The position numbers and the translations under genes are program-made. A stretch of DNA of 64,000 bases from Rhodopseudomonas boonkerdii (GTDB taxonomy: Bacteria > Pseudomonadota > Alphaproteobacteria > Rhizobiales > Xanthobacteraceae), in assembly GCF_021184025.1 (NCBI RefSeq), contig NZ_CP036537.1, positions 1,488,001-1,552,000 of the forward strand, written 5' to 3'. Within the stretch, counting starts at the first letter, position 1. Every line of letters starts with the position of its first letter. The notes beneath the pieces were generated by a model. It had not been told where the DNA came from and made no database searches. It worked only from the letters and a program-made list of their open reading frames with translations. Below, piece by piece: positions 56,568-64,000 of this stretch.

Positions 56568-57779
56568 ATGGTGAACTTTTCCGCCAATGGCACAGCAGAT
56601 GGGCAAACATGGCTTCGTCGCGCTGTGGCGGCGGATGCCGCCGGCGATGTCGTCACTGCAGAACGTGCCTTTCTGCAGGCGCTTTCGTGCGATGGCGGTC
56701 TCGTCGATGCCCGCTTCGGGCTCGGCGTTACCTATTTCAGGTCGGCGCGATATGGCGACGCTGCCGCGGAGCTGCAAGCGGTTGTCTCTGCCGGTGCGGC
56801 AGATGGGACAACTTATGTGCTGCTTGGAAAGTCACTTTACCTGATCGGTCGCTTCTCGGCGAGTGTCGAAGCATTTGAACTGGCTTTGAGGGCGATGCCG
56901 CTTGAAGGGGACAGTCGGCGCTGTCATGCGCGCGCCCGGACTTACGCGTCGTTCATCGCCGGCAAGATCGATGAGGCGCTGACCAACTACCCGGCGCTCG
57001 CGGGCATCGAAGCCGAGCCGATCAACATTGTGATCCGCGACGGATTCGGTCTGCTCAGTGCGTACGGTCATCGCGATGCCGCCGCAAGTCTCGGCGAATT
57101 GCTGCTCGCGGCGAATCCCGATGATGCGGTGCAACGACATCTCAACGATGCGGTCGCCGGCCGCCCCATCAGTGGCGTGCCGCCCGCCTATGTCGAGGCG
57201 CATTTCGATGCCTTTGCCGACGGTTTTGACGACAAGCTGGTCAACGTCCTCGGCTACCGCGTGCCGGAGCGCCTGGCGACCTTGGTTCGGCGCCATCACG
57301 CCTCATTCGTTCACGCGCTCGATCTCGGTTGCGGTACCGGCCTCGCCGGCGAATATCTCGAGCCGGTCGTCGACAAACTCAGCGGCGTCGATCTGTCGGC
57401 ACGGATGCTCGAACAGGCCGCGCGCCGGAAAATCTACGATACGCTCACGCATGCCGAAGCGCTTGCCTATCTCGCAAAGCATCCCGCGACCTTCGACCTC
57501 ATCTTCGCTGCAGATACGCTGATCTATTTCGGCAAGCTTGATGCGTTGATGGCCGCGGTCGCTCAGGCGATGACGGCCGGCGGCTTGTTTGCGGCCAGTA
57601 TCGAGAACGCCATGAATGACTTCGAGATTCTGCCGTCGGGCCGTTTCGCGCATGCGGAGGCTTATGTCACGCGCCTGGCCGAGCCGCATTTCGAGTTGCT
57701 CAAGAGGGAAGCAACCGATATCCGACTGGAAGCCAACGTGCCCGCAAAGGGCACGTTACTTGTCTGGCGTAGGCGCTAG
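56568..57779 (+). CDS. TPR-containing SAM-dependent methyltransferase
   Basis: From ATG 56568 the product is 403 residues. The N-terminal half (to about 190) is made of TPR-like helical repeats (WLRRAVAADAAGDVVTAERAFLQAL, ARFGLGVTYFRSARYGDAAAELQAV, YVLLGKSLYLIGRFSASVEAFELAL). A class I SAM methyltransferase domain follows: FDAFADGFDDKLVNVLGYRVPE, motif I HALDLGCGTGLAGEYL, then LSGVDLSARMLEQAA and FDLIFAADTLIYFGKL. The family may methylate a protein or small molecule; the acceptor is unknown. It ends 3 bases from the convergent DUF1045 gene. Confidence 0.87.
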   Translation: MVNFSANGTADGQTWLRRAVAADAAGDVVTAERAFLQALSCDGGLVDARFGLGVTYFRSARYGDAAAELQAVVSAGAADGTTYVLLGKSLYLIGRFSASVEAFELALRAMPLEGDSRRCHARARTYASFIAGKIDEALTNYPALAGIEAEPINIVIRDGFGLLSAYGHRDAAASLGELLLAANPDDAVQRHLNDAVAGRPISGVPPAYVEAHFDAFADGFDDKLVNVLGYRVPERLATLVRRHHASFVHALDLGCGTGLAGEYLEPVVDKLSGVDLSARMLEQAARRKIYDTLTHAEALAYLAKHPATFDLIFAADTLIYFGKLDALMAAVAQAMTAGGLFAASIENAMNDFEILPSGRFAHAEAYVTRLAEPHFELLKREATDIRLEANVPAKGTLLVWRRR

Positions 57780-57782
57780 CGC

Positions 57783-58484
57783 CTAGTCCTGAGTCAGCGC
57801 CACATGTTTGATGATGCGGAAAGGTGTCGTTGCGCTGTCCTGCCGGAACAATGCAATACTATCGATTGCCAATTCGTCAATGTCGAGTTCGGCGAAGCGG
57901 TGTTGCAGCAGCGTAAGCACCGCCGCGCCGCGTTCCTCAGTCAGGCGGCTGGTCAGTGTCATGTGGAAGCGAAAATCCTCGAACACATAGGGATAGCCCC
58001 AGGCGTCTAGATGCTCGATCTGGCGTGGCGTCAGCGCGTCCGGCTTGCGGCGGGCGCGATCCTCCGCGCTCATCGGAGCACGAAACGAGTCGAAATCGCG
58101 CACGCAGGCTTCGGCCAGCAATTGCAGATCGTCATCGGTTTCGTCCGGTACAATGGCTATAAAGCCGCTGATGGTGCGTATAACAGGCGCGACGATCGGA
58201 ATCTCGCGTGGCTTCGCGGCAAACTCTTCGATGGCAGCGAGCAGGTCTCTTTCGCTCTTGTTTCCGGCAAGCGGGAAGGGAGCTTTCAGAGTGCCGTGAA
58301 ACCCGTATTTGCGCGGATCGGCGGTGATGCTGGTCCAATCGGGAAACTCGGCGACGACGTTCTTGGGGTGGTCGATCTCGTGGCCGCTATAGGCGTCGTA
58401 ACCCAAAGTTTCGGCGCCGAACCGGGTCAGTGCGCGGTCGGCGTCGGGCGCGAAATAGATCGCATATCTCGGATATTCACTCAT
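57783..58484 (-). CDS. DUF1045 phosphonate-operon protein (2H phosphoesterase-like)
   Basis: A 233-residue protein of the DUF1045 family, found with phosphonate (phn) genes. It opens MSEYPRYAIYFAPDADRALT and carries two HxT motifs, His63-Gly-Thr65 (YGFHGTLKAPF) and His173-Met-Thr175 (FRFHMTLTSRL), the catalytic pattern of 2H phosphoesterases that act on cyclic phosphodiesters. This fits hydrolysis of the ribosyl 1,2-cyclic phosphate formed by C-P lyase, as suggested for relatives. It is 20 bases downstream of phnM and last in the leftward operon. Confidence 0.88.
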   Translation of the reverse strand: MSEYPRYAIYFAPDADRALTRFGAETLGYDAYSGHEIDHPKNVVAEFPDWTSITADPRKYGFHGTLKAPFPLAGNKSERDLLAAIEEFAAKPREIPIVAPVIRTISGFIAIVPDETDDDLQLLAEACVRDFDSFRAPMSAEDRARRKPDALTPRQIEHLDAWGYPYVFEDFRFHMTLTSRLTEERGAAVLTLLQHRFAELDIDELAIDSIALFRQDSATTPFRIIKHVALTQD

Positions 58485-58504
58485 TGCCGCAGCATAGAGT
58501 CCGG

Positions 58505-59689
58505 TTACGCGGCGGCAATAGCCTTGTGCGGCATGGTTGTCGCAGGACGCAGTCGTCCGGCATCGGTGAGATGCGCGAGCTTGCCATCGGCTATGACTGC
58601 AACGATGCGCGGGCGCAGCGCCACGCTGTCGTCGATCAGCAGAATGTCCGCGCGGCGGCCGGTCGCGATTTCGCCGCGATCGGCGAGGCCGGCGGCCTGT
58701 GCCGGTGCTGCAGAAATCAGCGACCAGGCCTGCGGCAGGGCGAGAATGCCATCATGGGCAAGGCGGAAGGCTGCCAGTAATTGCGCAGGATAATAGTAAT
58801 CCGACGCCAGCACCGAGCACAGGCCCTTGGCGATCATGTCGGAAGCCTTGGTCCAGCCGGTATGGCTGCCCCCGCGCACCACATTCGGCGCACCATAGAC
58901 GATAAAGTCGCCGGCCTCTGCGGAAGCGATGGCGGTTTCCTCGTTGATCGGGAATTCCGCAATACGAACGCCGAGATCGCGGAATCCGGCGCGCATGGCG
59001 GGGCTGTTGTCATCATGCGATAGTGTCGCCACATCGTTCGCATTGGCAGCCTCGGCGAGCCGCCTGATCGAGGCTGGCACCTGATCGGCGCGGGACAGCA
59101 CGCGATCGACCAGCTGATCAAAAGCTGCAACGCTGAGGCCGGTGCGCTCGATCATCTTTGCGCGCTTCGCCGGCTTGGAAATGCCGGTGAGATCCATGTG
59201 ATCGTTGAAGGCGAGGAGGTCGATGCGGCCATCCTTCATCCAGCCGATGATCTCGTCCTCGGCGTCAAGATTGAAAGTTTCCTGCCGCAGGTGAAAGCGG
59301 GTATCTGCCGCAAGACGTGGGCGCAATGTCTCGATTGCCGACAGCAAGCCACGGGCGTTCTCGGCGCCACGCAGACCCGGCTCCCAGGACCAGGTGGTGC
59401 CGTGAAAGACGGTGGTGATGCCGTTGGCGATGGCCTGTCTGTCGCTGTCGATCAGCGCGACATCGACGGGAAAATCGACGCCGGGGCGCGGCATCAACTG
59501 GCGCTCGAACGCGTCGCCGTGGATATCGACGATACCCGGCATCACCAGCAGGTCGCGTGCGTCGATGCCGAGCGCACCATAGGCAGCGTTGCCGACATCC
59601 GCGATGCAGCCGCCCGAGATTGCGAGCGTGGTTTCGCCGATCTCCCGGCCGAGCAAGGTCCGTCCGCCTTCGATAGAAAGTTCAGTCAT
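58505..59689 (-). CDS. phnM: Alpha-D-ribose 1-methylphosphonate 5-triphosphate diphosphatase
   Basis: PhnM removes pyrophosphate from the triphosphate ester made by PhnI/G/H/L, giving the substrate of C-P lyase. It belongs to the amidohydrolase superfamily. The 394 residues have the metal-binding [18 protein letters not shown] (about 47-64), [56 protein letters not shown] and [19 protein letters not shown] near the C terminus. Its start overlaps the stop of the upstream transferase gene (ATGA), so the two are coupled. Confidence 0.93.
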   Translation of the reverse strand: MTELSIEGGRTLLGREIGETTLAISGGCIADVGNAAYGALGIDARDLLVMPGIVDIHGDAFERQLMPRPGVDFPVDVALIDSDRQAIANGITTVFHGTTWSWEPGLRGAENARGLLSAIETLRPRLAADTRFHLRQETFNLDAEDEIIGWMKDGRIDLLAFNDHMDLTGISKPAKRAKMIERTGLSVAAFDQLVDRVLSRADQVPASIRRLAEAANANDVATLSHDDNSPAMRAGFRDLGVRIAEFPINEETAIASAEAGDFIVYGAPNVVRGGSHTGWTKASDMIAKGLCSVLASDYYYPAQLLAAFRLAHDGILALPQAWSLISAAPAQAAGLADRGEIATGRRADILLIDDSVALRPRIVAVIADGKLAHLTDAGRLRPATTMPHKAIAAA

Positions 59690-60336
59690 GTCGCGTCCAT
59701 CTGCTGCGTCGCTTCGACGCCCTTATATTTGCTCAAGAACTCTTCCACCGACAAGGCACGAAAATCCGGCAGCGCCTGTCGCAAGGTTTCGTGGTCCCAG
59801 TCCCACCAGGCGAGATCCATCAATCCCTGTTCCACTCTTTCGGGGAAGCGGCGGCGGATGGGTCGCGCTGGATTGCCTGCGACGATCGTATAGGGCGGGA
59901 CATCCTTCGTGACGATGGCGCCCGCGGCGATGACCGCGCCGGTGCCCACCTGCCGACCTGGCAGCACGACAGCGCCATGGCCGATCCAGACGTCATGTCC
60001 GAGCGTGCAGTGGTGCTCGCGACGCCATGTGAAGAACGCCGCGTCGTCGGTCTCACCGGGGAAATAAGCGCTGGCGCGGTATGTAAAATGGGATTGCGAC
60101 GCGCGTTGCATCGGATGATTGCCGGGATTGATCCGGGTCAGCGATGCGATCGAGCAGAATTTGCCGATGGTCGCGTAAGCGATCTGGGACTCGTGCTCCA
60201 CATAAGAATAGTCGCTCATCGAGACTTCATGCAGCACGGTGCGCGCGCCTACTTCGTTATAGCGGCCGAACGTTACGTCCTTCAGTCTGGCGCTCGGCTC
60301 GATGACGGGATCGAGCGACAACATCTTTCCAACCAT
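59686..60336 (-). CDS. Phosphonate-cluster hexapeptide-repeat acetyltransferase
   Basis: A left-handed beta-helix transferase (about 216 residues) of the type found in phn operons. From the likely start ([10 protein letters not shown]) come hexapeptide repeats: [53 protein letters not shown], then the acyl-CoA region [50 protein letters not shown]. It probably acetylates an aminophosphonate before C-P cleavage, as PhnO-like proteins do. A longer frame to 60432 would cover the Pho-box-like site, so the short start is preferred. It overlaps phnM by four bases. Confidence 0.88.
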   Translation of the reverse strand: MVGKMLSLDPVIEPSARLKDVTFGRYNEVGARTVLHEVSMSDYSYVEHESQIAYATIGKFCSIASLTRINPGNHPMQRASQSHFTYRASAYFPGETDDAAFFTWRREHHCTLGHDVWIGHGAVVLPGRQVGTGAVIAAGAIVTKDVPPYTIVAGNPARPIRRRFPERVEQGLMDLAWWDWDHETLRQALPDFRALSVEEFLSKYKGVEATQQMDAT

Positions 60337-60383
60337 GACACATCCATGACTTGCTGCTTGCGGGCACGTCATCAGACCGTTTC

Positions 60384-60401
60384 GTGACAGCGAGGTGACG
60401 T
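60384..60401 (-). promoter_or_regulatory. Pho-box-like site for the leftward phn operon
   Basis: On the minus strand the site reads ACGTCACCTCGCTGTCAC, two GTCA half-repeats 11 bases apart, fitting the PhoB direct-repeat register (CTGTCAT repeated at 11 bp). It is 48 bases before the hexapeptide transferase start. The neighbouring + strand site differs at only two of eighteen positions. Confidence 0.7.
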
Positions 60402-60459
60402 GTGAATGAAATTTTGCATGCGTCGGCTGCAAGGCTGCGGGTTGGGCATTGTGACAGTG

Positions 60460-60477
60460 ACGTCACATCGCTGTCAT
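60460..60477 (+). promoter_or_regulatory. Pho-box-like site for phnCDE
   Basis: ACGTCACATCGCTGTCAT, with GTCA half-repeats 11 bases apart, 46 bases before phnC. It is the inverted near-copy of the site at 60384-60401. A further reverse-strand half-repeat, CTGTCAC, overlaps it (60451-60457). Binding by PhoB is inferred from consensus and gene context. Confidence 0.7.
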
Positions 60478-60522
60478 CCGCGAACGATAGGCGTGCAATG
60501 TTTGTTAACGCTGGAGTTACTC

Positions 60523-61338
60523 ATGCTTGCAGTCGAAGGCCTGACGTGCCGCTTCGGCGCCAAGGCGGCAGTCGATCATGCGAACTATACGATTGCGCCG
60601 GGTTCCTTTGTCGGCGTGATCGGGCGTTCCGGCGCCGGCAAGTCGACAATGCTGCGCATGATCAATCGTCTGGCCGAGCCGACATCCGGCCGCATCATCT
60701 TCGATGGCCTCGATGTGACGGCTCTCAAGGGCCGTGAGCTGCGCAAGTGGCGTGCACGGTCGGCGATGATCTTCCAGCAGTTCAACCTCGTCGGCCGTCT
60801 CGATGTGCTGACCAATGTTCTGATGGGCCGTCTGGCCGGCATGCCGCAATGGCGTTCGCTGATCCAGATGTGGCCCGAGCAGGATTGCGCGATGGCGATG
60901 TCTGCACTCGAACAGTTCGACATGGCACAGTATGCTTCGCAGCGCGCCGACCAGCTCTCGGGTGGTCAGCAGCAGCGCGTCGCCATTGCCCGCGCGCTGG
61001 TCCAGCAGCCCGACATCATCCTCGCCGACGAGCCGATTGCCTCGCTCGATCCGCGCAATACCCGCATCGTCATGGATGCGCTGCTGCGTATCAACAAGCA
61101 CTTCGGCATCACCGTCATGTGCAACCTGCATTCGCTCGACTTGGCTCGCGCTTATTGCGACCGCCTGATCGGCATGTCGGCCGGTCGTGTGGTGTTCGAC
61201 GGTGTGCCTGCCCAGCTTACCGAACATATCGCACGCGAACTCTACGATCTCGAAGCCGATGAGGTGATGGGATCGGCGCCGGTGCATGTACCGGCCGGTG
61301 CGCGTGTGCCGGAATACGGCGCGGCTGCCGTCGCCTGA
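60523..61338 (+). CDS. phnC: Phosphonate ABC transporter ATP-binding protein
   Basis: The ATPase of the phosphonate importer. From ATG 60523 (GGAG eight bases upstream) it has 271 residues: Walker [10 protein letters not shown] (about 34-42), Q-loop [13 protein letters not shown], the ABC signature [15 protein letters not shown], Walker [14 protein letters not shown] and the H-loop [26 protein letters not shown] is the typical start; the open frame extends further upstream into the promoter region, which is not coding. phnD and phnE follow, and a Pho-box-like site lies 46 bases upstream. Confidence 0.96.
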   Translation: MLAVEGLTCRFGAKAAVDHANYTIAPGSFVGVIGRSGAGKSTMLRMINRLAEPTSGRIIFDGLDVTALKGRELRKWRARSAMIFQQFNLVGRLDVLTNVLMGRLAGMPQWRSLIQMWPEQDCAMAMSALEQFDMAQYASQRADQLSGGQQQRVAIARALVQQPDIILADEPIASLDPRNTRIVMDALLRINKHFGITVMCNLHSLDLARAYCDRLIGMSAGRVVFDGVPAQLTEHIARELYDLEADEVMGSAPVHVPAGARVPEYGAAAVA

Positions 61339-61347
61339 CCGAATTGG

Positions 61348-61391
61348 CGCGATGACGTCTGCCCGTATTTCGGGCGCGCGATGTCATCGCG
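61348..61391 (+). other. Nested hairpin between phnC and phnD
   Basis: Outer arms CGCGATGAC (61348-61356) and GTCATCGCG (61383-61391) are perfect; inside, GCCCG-TATTT-CGGGC forms a second stem. No T-run is present, so read-through is expected. It may be an mRNA processing or stability element that raises phnD over phnC transcript. Confidence 0.6.
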
Positions 61392-61455
61392 GCGATAGAC
61401 GTTCCGTCTACCAATAAGAAACTCCGTCACCTCTAGAGACCACGCAGGGATTGTC

Positions 61456-62394
61456 ATGATCAATCGTCGCTCCATCGTGCTCGGCGCCGCCGTGCTCGCC
61501 TTTGCTGCCGGTTCTGCCTCCGCGCAGGACTACAAGGCCAAGTATCCGGAATTGACCTTCGCCGTCGTGCCGGCCGAGAACGCCTCGGGCGTCACCGAGC
61601 GCTGGACGCCGTTCACCTCCTATCTTTCGAAGGAGCTGGGCGTGAAGGTCAATCTGCGTATCGCCAACGATTATGCCGCTGTCATCGAAGGCCAGCGGGC
61701 CGGCAACATCCATATCGCCAGCTACGGTTCGGCGTCGTTCGCCCGCGCCCGTCTCACCGGCGTGAAGACTGATGCTTTCGCCAACGACATCAATATCGAT
61801 GGTTCGACCGGCTATTACTCGGTGTTCTTCGTCAAGGCGTCGAGCCCCTACAAAACCGTGCAAGATCTGAAGGGCAAGAATCTCGGTCTCGTCGATCCGA
61901 ACTCGACCTCGGGCAATAACGTGCCGCGCTTCGAGCTCGACAAGATGGGCATCCACGACGCCGACGCTTTCTTCAGCAAAGTCGTGTTCACGGGCAGCCA
62001 CGAAAACGCGATGCTCGCGCTGTCCCAGGGCACCGTCGATATCGCCGCCAACCAGTGGACCAATGACGCGGATTCCACTCTGCAGCAGATGCTCCACAAG
62101 GGCATGCTGAAGAATGCCGACGGCTCGGCGATGAAGAAGGACGACTTCCGCATCATCCATAAGTCGGCTGCGATCATCAATGGCCCTTATGCTTACGGTT
62201 CGGACCTACCCGATGATCTGAAAGCCGCGATCCGCAAGGCGTTCGACGAAGCTCCGATCAAGGACAAGGCTGCGTTTGACAAGCTCTCGGACGGTCAGAA
62301 GAAAGGCTTCCATCCCGCCACCACCAAGGATTGGGATGCGACCATCGAGCTGATCAAGTTCGTCGACGCCCTGCGCAAGAAGAAGGCGTCGTAA
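61456..62394 (+). CDS. phnD: Phosphonate ABC transporter substrate-binding protein
   Basis: A 312-residue periplasmic protein that captures phosphonates (such as 2-aminoethylphosphonate) for PhnCE. The signal peptide is MINRRSIVLGAAVLAFAAGS, cleaved near ASA-QD. The mature part matches PhnD: LTFAVVPAENASGVTERWTPFTSYLSKELG, VIEGQRAGNIHIASYGSASFARA, YYSVFFVKASSPYKTVQDLKGKNLGLVDPNSTSGNNVPRFEL and HENAMLALSQGTVDIAANQ. It sits between phnC and phnE, with hairpins on both sides, a setup that usually lets the binding protein be made in excess. Confidence 0.96.
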   Translation: MINRRSIVLGAAVLAFAAGSASAQDYKAKYPELTFAVVPAENASGVTERWTPFTSYLSKELGVKVNLRIANDYAAVIEGQRAGNIHIASYGSASFARARLTGVKTDAFANDINIDGSTGYYSVFFVKASSPYKTVQDLKGKNLGLVDPNSTSGNNVPRFELDKMGIHDADAFFSKVVFTGSHENAMLALSQGTVDIAANQWTNDADSTLQQMLHKGMLKNADGSAMKKDDFRIIHKSAAIINGPYAYGSDLPDDLKAAIRKAFDEAPIKDKAAFDKLSDGQKKGFHPATTKDWDATIELIKFVDALRKKKAS

Positions 62395-62410
62395 GGCCAA
62401 ACTCTTGACG

Positions 62411-62445
62411 GGAGCCGGGTCGGGCATGATCCGGCTCCTTTTCTT
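62411..62445 (+). terminator. Terminator-like hairpin between phnD and phnE
   Basis: GGAGCCGG (62411-62418) and CCGGCTCC (62431-62438), 12-base loop, followed by TTTTCTTT. It lies within the phn operon, 17 bases after the phnD stop and 21 bases before phnE, so it is probably a partial terminator limiting permease expression. Confidence 0.75.
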
Positions 62446-62466
62446 TGCCGTCCGAAAGTCGCATCG

Positions 62467-63351
62467 ATGCCCGCCGCAGTCTCCATATTGCCGAGTCAGC
62501 AGCTCGCTGCGTTGAACGCCGCCTATCGCAAGGCCGTGTCGCGCCGGCGGCTCCGCACGCTGTTGTCGGTCGCGACCTGTGCCGTCGTGCTGTTCGTGGC
62601 AGCCGTCGGCGCCGAGGTGAACGTCACAACATTCCTCGCGAAGATCGGCAACTTTTTCAGCTATTTCGATCGCATCTTCACGCTCGATAGCGGCGTGCGG
62701 GTCTGGAACGATATTGCCGAATGGTTCTGGGGCTGGGACAAGTGGCTGAAGCTGCTTGGTGAAACCGTATTGATCAGCTATGTCGGCACGGTCGTTGGCG
62801 CGTTGCTGGCCTTCTGTCTGAATTTCCTCGCTGCCGAAAACACCGCGCCGTCGCGCTGGCTGCGGTTTGTCGTCAAGCGCTTCATGGAATTCTGTCGCAC
62901 GGTGCCGGACATCGTCTTCGCGCTGATCTTCGTCATCGCCTTTGGGCTCGGCCCCATGGCCGGAGTGCTCGCCATCGCCATTCATTGCGTCGGTGCGCTC
63001 GGCAAGCTGTATGGCGAGATCGTCGAGAATATCGATATGAAGCCGGTGGAGGGCATTCGCTCCACGGGCGCAAGCTGGATGAGCTGTATGCGTTTCGCGG
63101 TACTGCCGCAGGTGACCGCGGGGTTCGCCAGCTACACGCTGTTGCGTTTCGAGATCAATGTGCGTGGTGCTTCGGTTATGGGCTTTGTCGGTGCCGGCGG
63201 TATCGGACAGGAGCTCGTGGTCGCCGTCCGAAAGTTTTACTATTCCGACGTCAGCGCCATCCTGCTGATGATCATCGTCACCGTCTTCGTCATTGACATC
63301 GCCACCGGCTGGCTGCGTGGTCGACTTTTCGGCAAGGAAGCACGGTCGTGA
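62467..63351 (+). CDS. phnE: Phosphonate ABC transporter permease (first)
   Basis: A 294-residue inner-membrane permease with about six helices. It shows a PhnE N terminus (AAYRKAVSRRRLRTLLSVATCAVVLFVAAVG), KLLGETVLISYVGTVVGALLAFCLNFLAAENTAPS, MEFCRTVPDIVFALIFVIAFGLGPMAGVLAIAIH, and the EAA loop VEGIRSTGASWMSCMRFAVLPQ that docks with PhnC. It ends RGRLFGKEARS. Its TGA stop overlaps the GTG start of a second permease gene (63348), so the two PhnE proteins form a heterodimeric channel. Confidence 0.94.
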   Translation: MPAAVSILPSQQLAALNAAYRKAVSRRRLRTLLSVATCAVVLFVAAVGAEVNVTTFLAKIGNFFSYFDRIFTLDSGVRVWNDIAEWFWGWDKWLKLLGETVLISYVGTVVGALLAFCLNFLAAENTAPSRWLRFVVKRFMEFCRTVPDIVFALIFVIAFGLGPMAGVLAIAIHCVGALGKLYGEIVENIDMKPVEGIRSTGASWMSCMRFAVLPQVTAGFASYTLLRFEINVRGASVMGFVGAGGIGQELVVAVRKFYYSDVSAILLMIIVTVFVIDIATGWLRGRLFGKEARS

Positions 63352-64000
63352 ACAAGCCATCTGACATCGATACCGATGAGCTGCGCGGTCGCTATCCCGG
63401 AGTCTTCGATCGCTCGCTGAAATCCCGCGCGGCGGCGCCGACCATTCTCGTCGCGGCGTTGGCGCTGCTGATCTTGGGTCTCAATGAACTCGATTTCTCG
63501 CCCGGCCGGATGCTGCATGGTCTGCAGCAGCTCGGTTGGATCACCATGATGATGATCCCGCCAGATCCGGGCTCGTCGCTCCCGGCCTATCTACAGGCGA
63601 TGGGCGAGACGCTGTCGATCGCTGTACTCGGCACCACGCTGGCTGCACTGCTGGCACTGCCAGTGAGTTTGCTTGCTGCACGCAATGTCATTCCGTCAGC
63701 GTGGCTGCGTTTTCCGGTGCGTCGTTCGCTCGACACGATCCGTGGCATCGATACGCTGATCTGGGCGCTGGTCTGGATCAACGTGGTCGGCCTCGGCCCA
63801 TTCGCTGGCGTGCTCGCCATCGCGGTGTCGGATTTCGGCGCTTTCGGAAAATTGTTTTCCGAAGCCATCGAAGGGGCGGACAAGAAGCAGGTTGAGGGCA
63901 TTCGTGCTTCCGGCGGCAGCCCTCTGCATGAAATCCGCTTCGGCCTGATGCCACAGGTACTGCCTGTCATCGCCGGGCAGGTGCTGTATTTTATCGAATC
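63348..64000 (+). CDS. phnE: Phosphonate ABC transporter permease (second, partial)
   Basis: The frame starts at GTG 63348 with AAGGAAG eight bases upstream and runs without a stop to the window end. The translation is of PhnE type: an N-terminal segment (MNKPSDIDTDELRGRYPGVF), TILVAALALLILGLNELDFS, a second helix region with LGTTLAALLALPVSLLAARN, GIDTLIWALVWINVVGLGPF and the EAA loop VEGIRASGGSPLHEIRFGLM. The remaining C-terminal helices and any further phn genes are outside the window. It is coupled to the first phnE by a four-base overlap. Confidence 0.9.
   Translation, partial: MNKPSDIDTDELRGRYPGVFDRSLKSRAAAPTILVAALALLILGLNELDFSPGRMLHGLQQLGWITMMMIPPDPGSSLPAYLQAMGETLSIAVLGTTLAALLALPVSLLAARNVIPSAWLRFPVRRSLDTIRGIDTLIWALVWINVVGLGPFAGVLAIAVSDFGAFGKLFSEAIEGADKKQVEGIRASGGSPLHEIRFGLMPQVLPVIAGQVLYFIE

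Overview
The window looks like a chromosome segment of an alphaproteobacterium from the Bradyrhizobium/Rhodopseudomonas/Tardiphaga/Afipia group. This rests on high GC, the gene families present (DUF3551, DUF992, DUF1800/DUF1501, a phosphonate cluster with two PhnE proteins, small Bradyrhizobium-type orphan proteins) and several families of short palindromic intergenic repeats of the kind scattered through Bradyrhizobiaceae genomes. No rRNA, tRNA, insertion sequence, prophage or CRISPR array was recognised. Most of the window is ordinary core chromosome.

Layout. 0-12 kb: a three-haem cytochrome c, a 0.7 kb gap with two copies of a palindromic repeat, uvrB with a long N-terminal extension, a lipoprotein, two glutathione-transferase-like genes, a double-PAS diguanylate cyclase and a soluble lytic transglycosylase. 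12-24 kb: a Cys-rich CWC protein, a translationally coupled DUF1800-DUF1501 pair, an aldo/keto reductase, plsC, a membrane PAS protein, DUF486, a PQQ-type sugar dehydrogenase, another GST, a GT87 glycosyltransferase, aspartate aminotransferase and two DUF992 exported proteins. 25-38 kb: a divergent EF-G-like GTPase followed by a P-loop kinase-like gene, an XRE regulator next to a SulP transporter, aroE, an exported protein, an alpha/beta hydrolase, an FMN L-lactate dehydrogenase, glmM and two outer-membrane beta-barrel proteins.

38-46 kb: the serine biosynthesis pair serC-serA, preceded by a two-hairpin leader that fits the alphaproteobacterial serC RNA motif and separated by a run of hairpins; then a chemoreceptor, a phytase-like exported protein and an orphan TctC binding protein. 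46-50 kb: an iron-uptake group (TonB-dependent receptor, PepSY membrane protein, small membrane protein). 50-57 kb: DUF3551, ybaK, a carboxymuconolactone decarboxylase-like gene, a Rid-family gene, purA, a large hypothetical membrane protein, small orphans and a TPR-methyltransferase.

57.8-64 kb: a divergent phosphonate cluster. Leftward run a hexapeptide transferase, phnM and a DUF1045 2H-phosphoesterase-like gene. Rightward run phnC, phnD, phnE and a second phnE that leaves the window. The shared promoter region carries two nearly identical 18-bp Pho-box-like sequences in inverted orientation, one about 47 bp before each divergent start. The C-P lyase core genes are not in the window and may lie beyond its right edge.

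No wholly new multi-gene system was found. The most noteworthy signals are the paired inverted Pho boxes, the EF-G-like GTPase lacking the catalytic histidine, the serC leader plus hairpin cluster, a Rid protein lacking the catalytic arginine, a GGDEF protein with a duplicated sensor and no I-site, and the dispersed palindromic elements.
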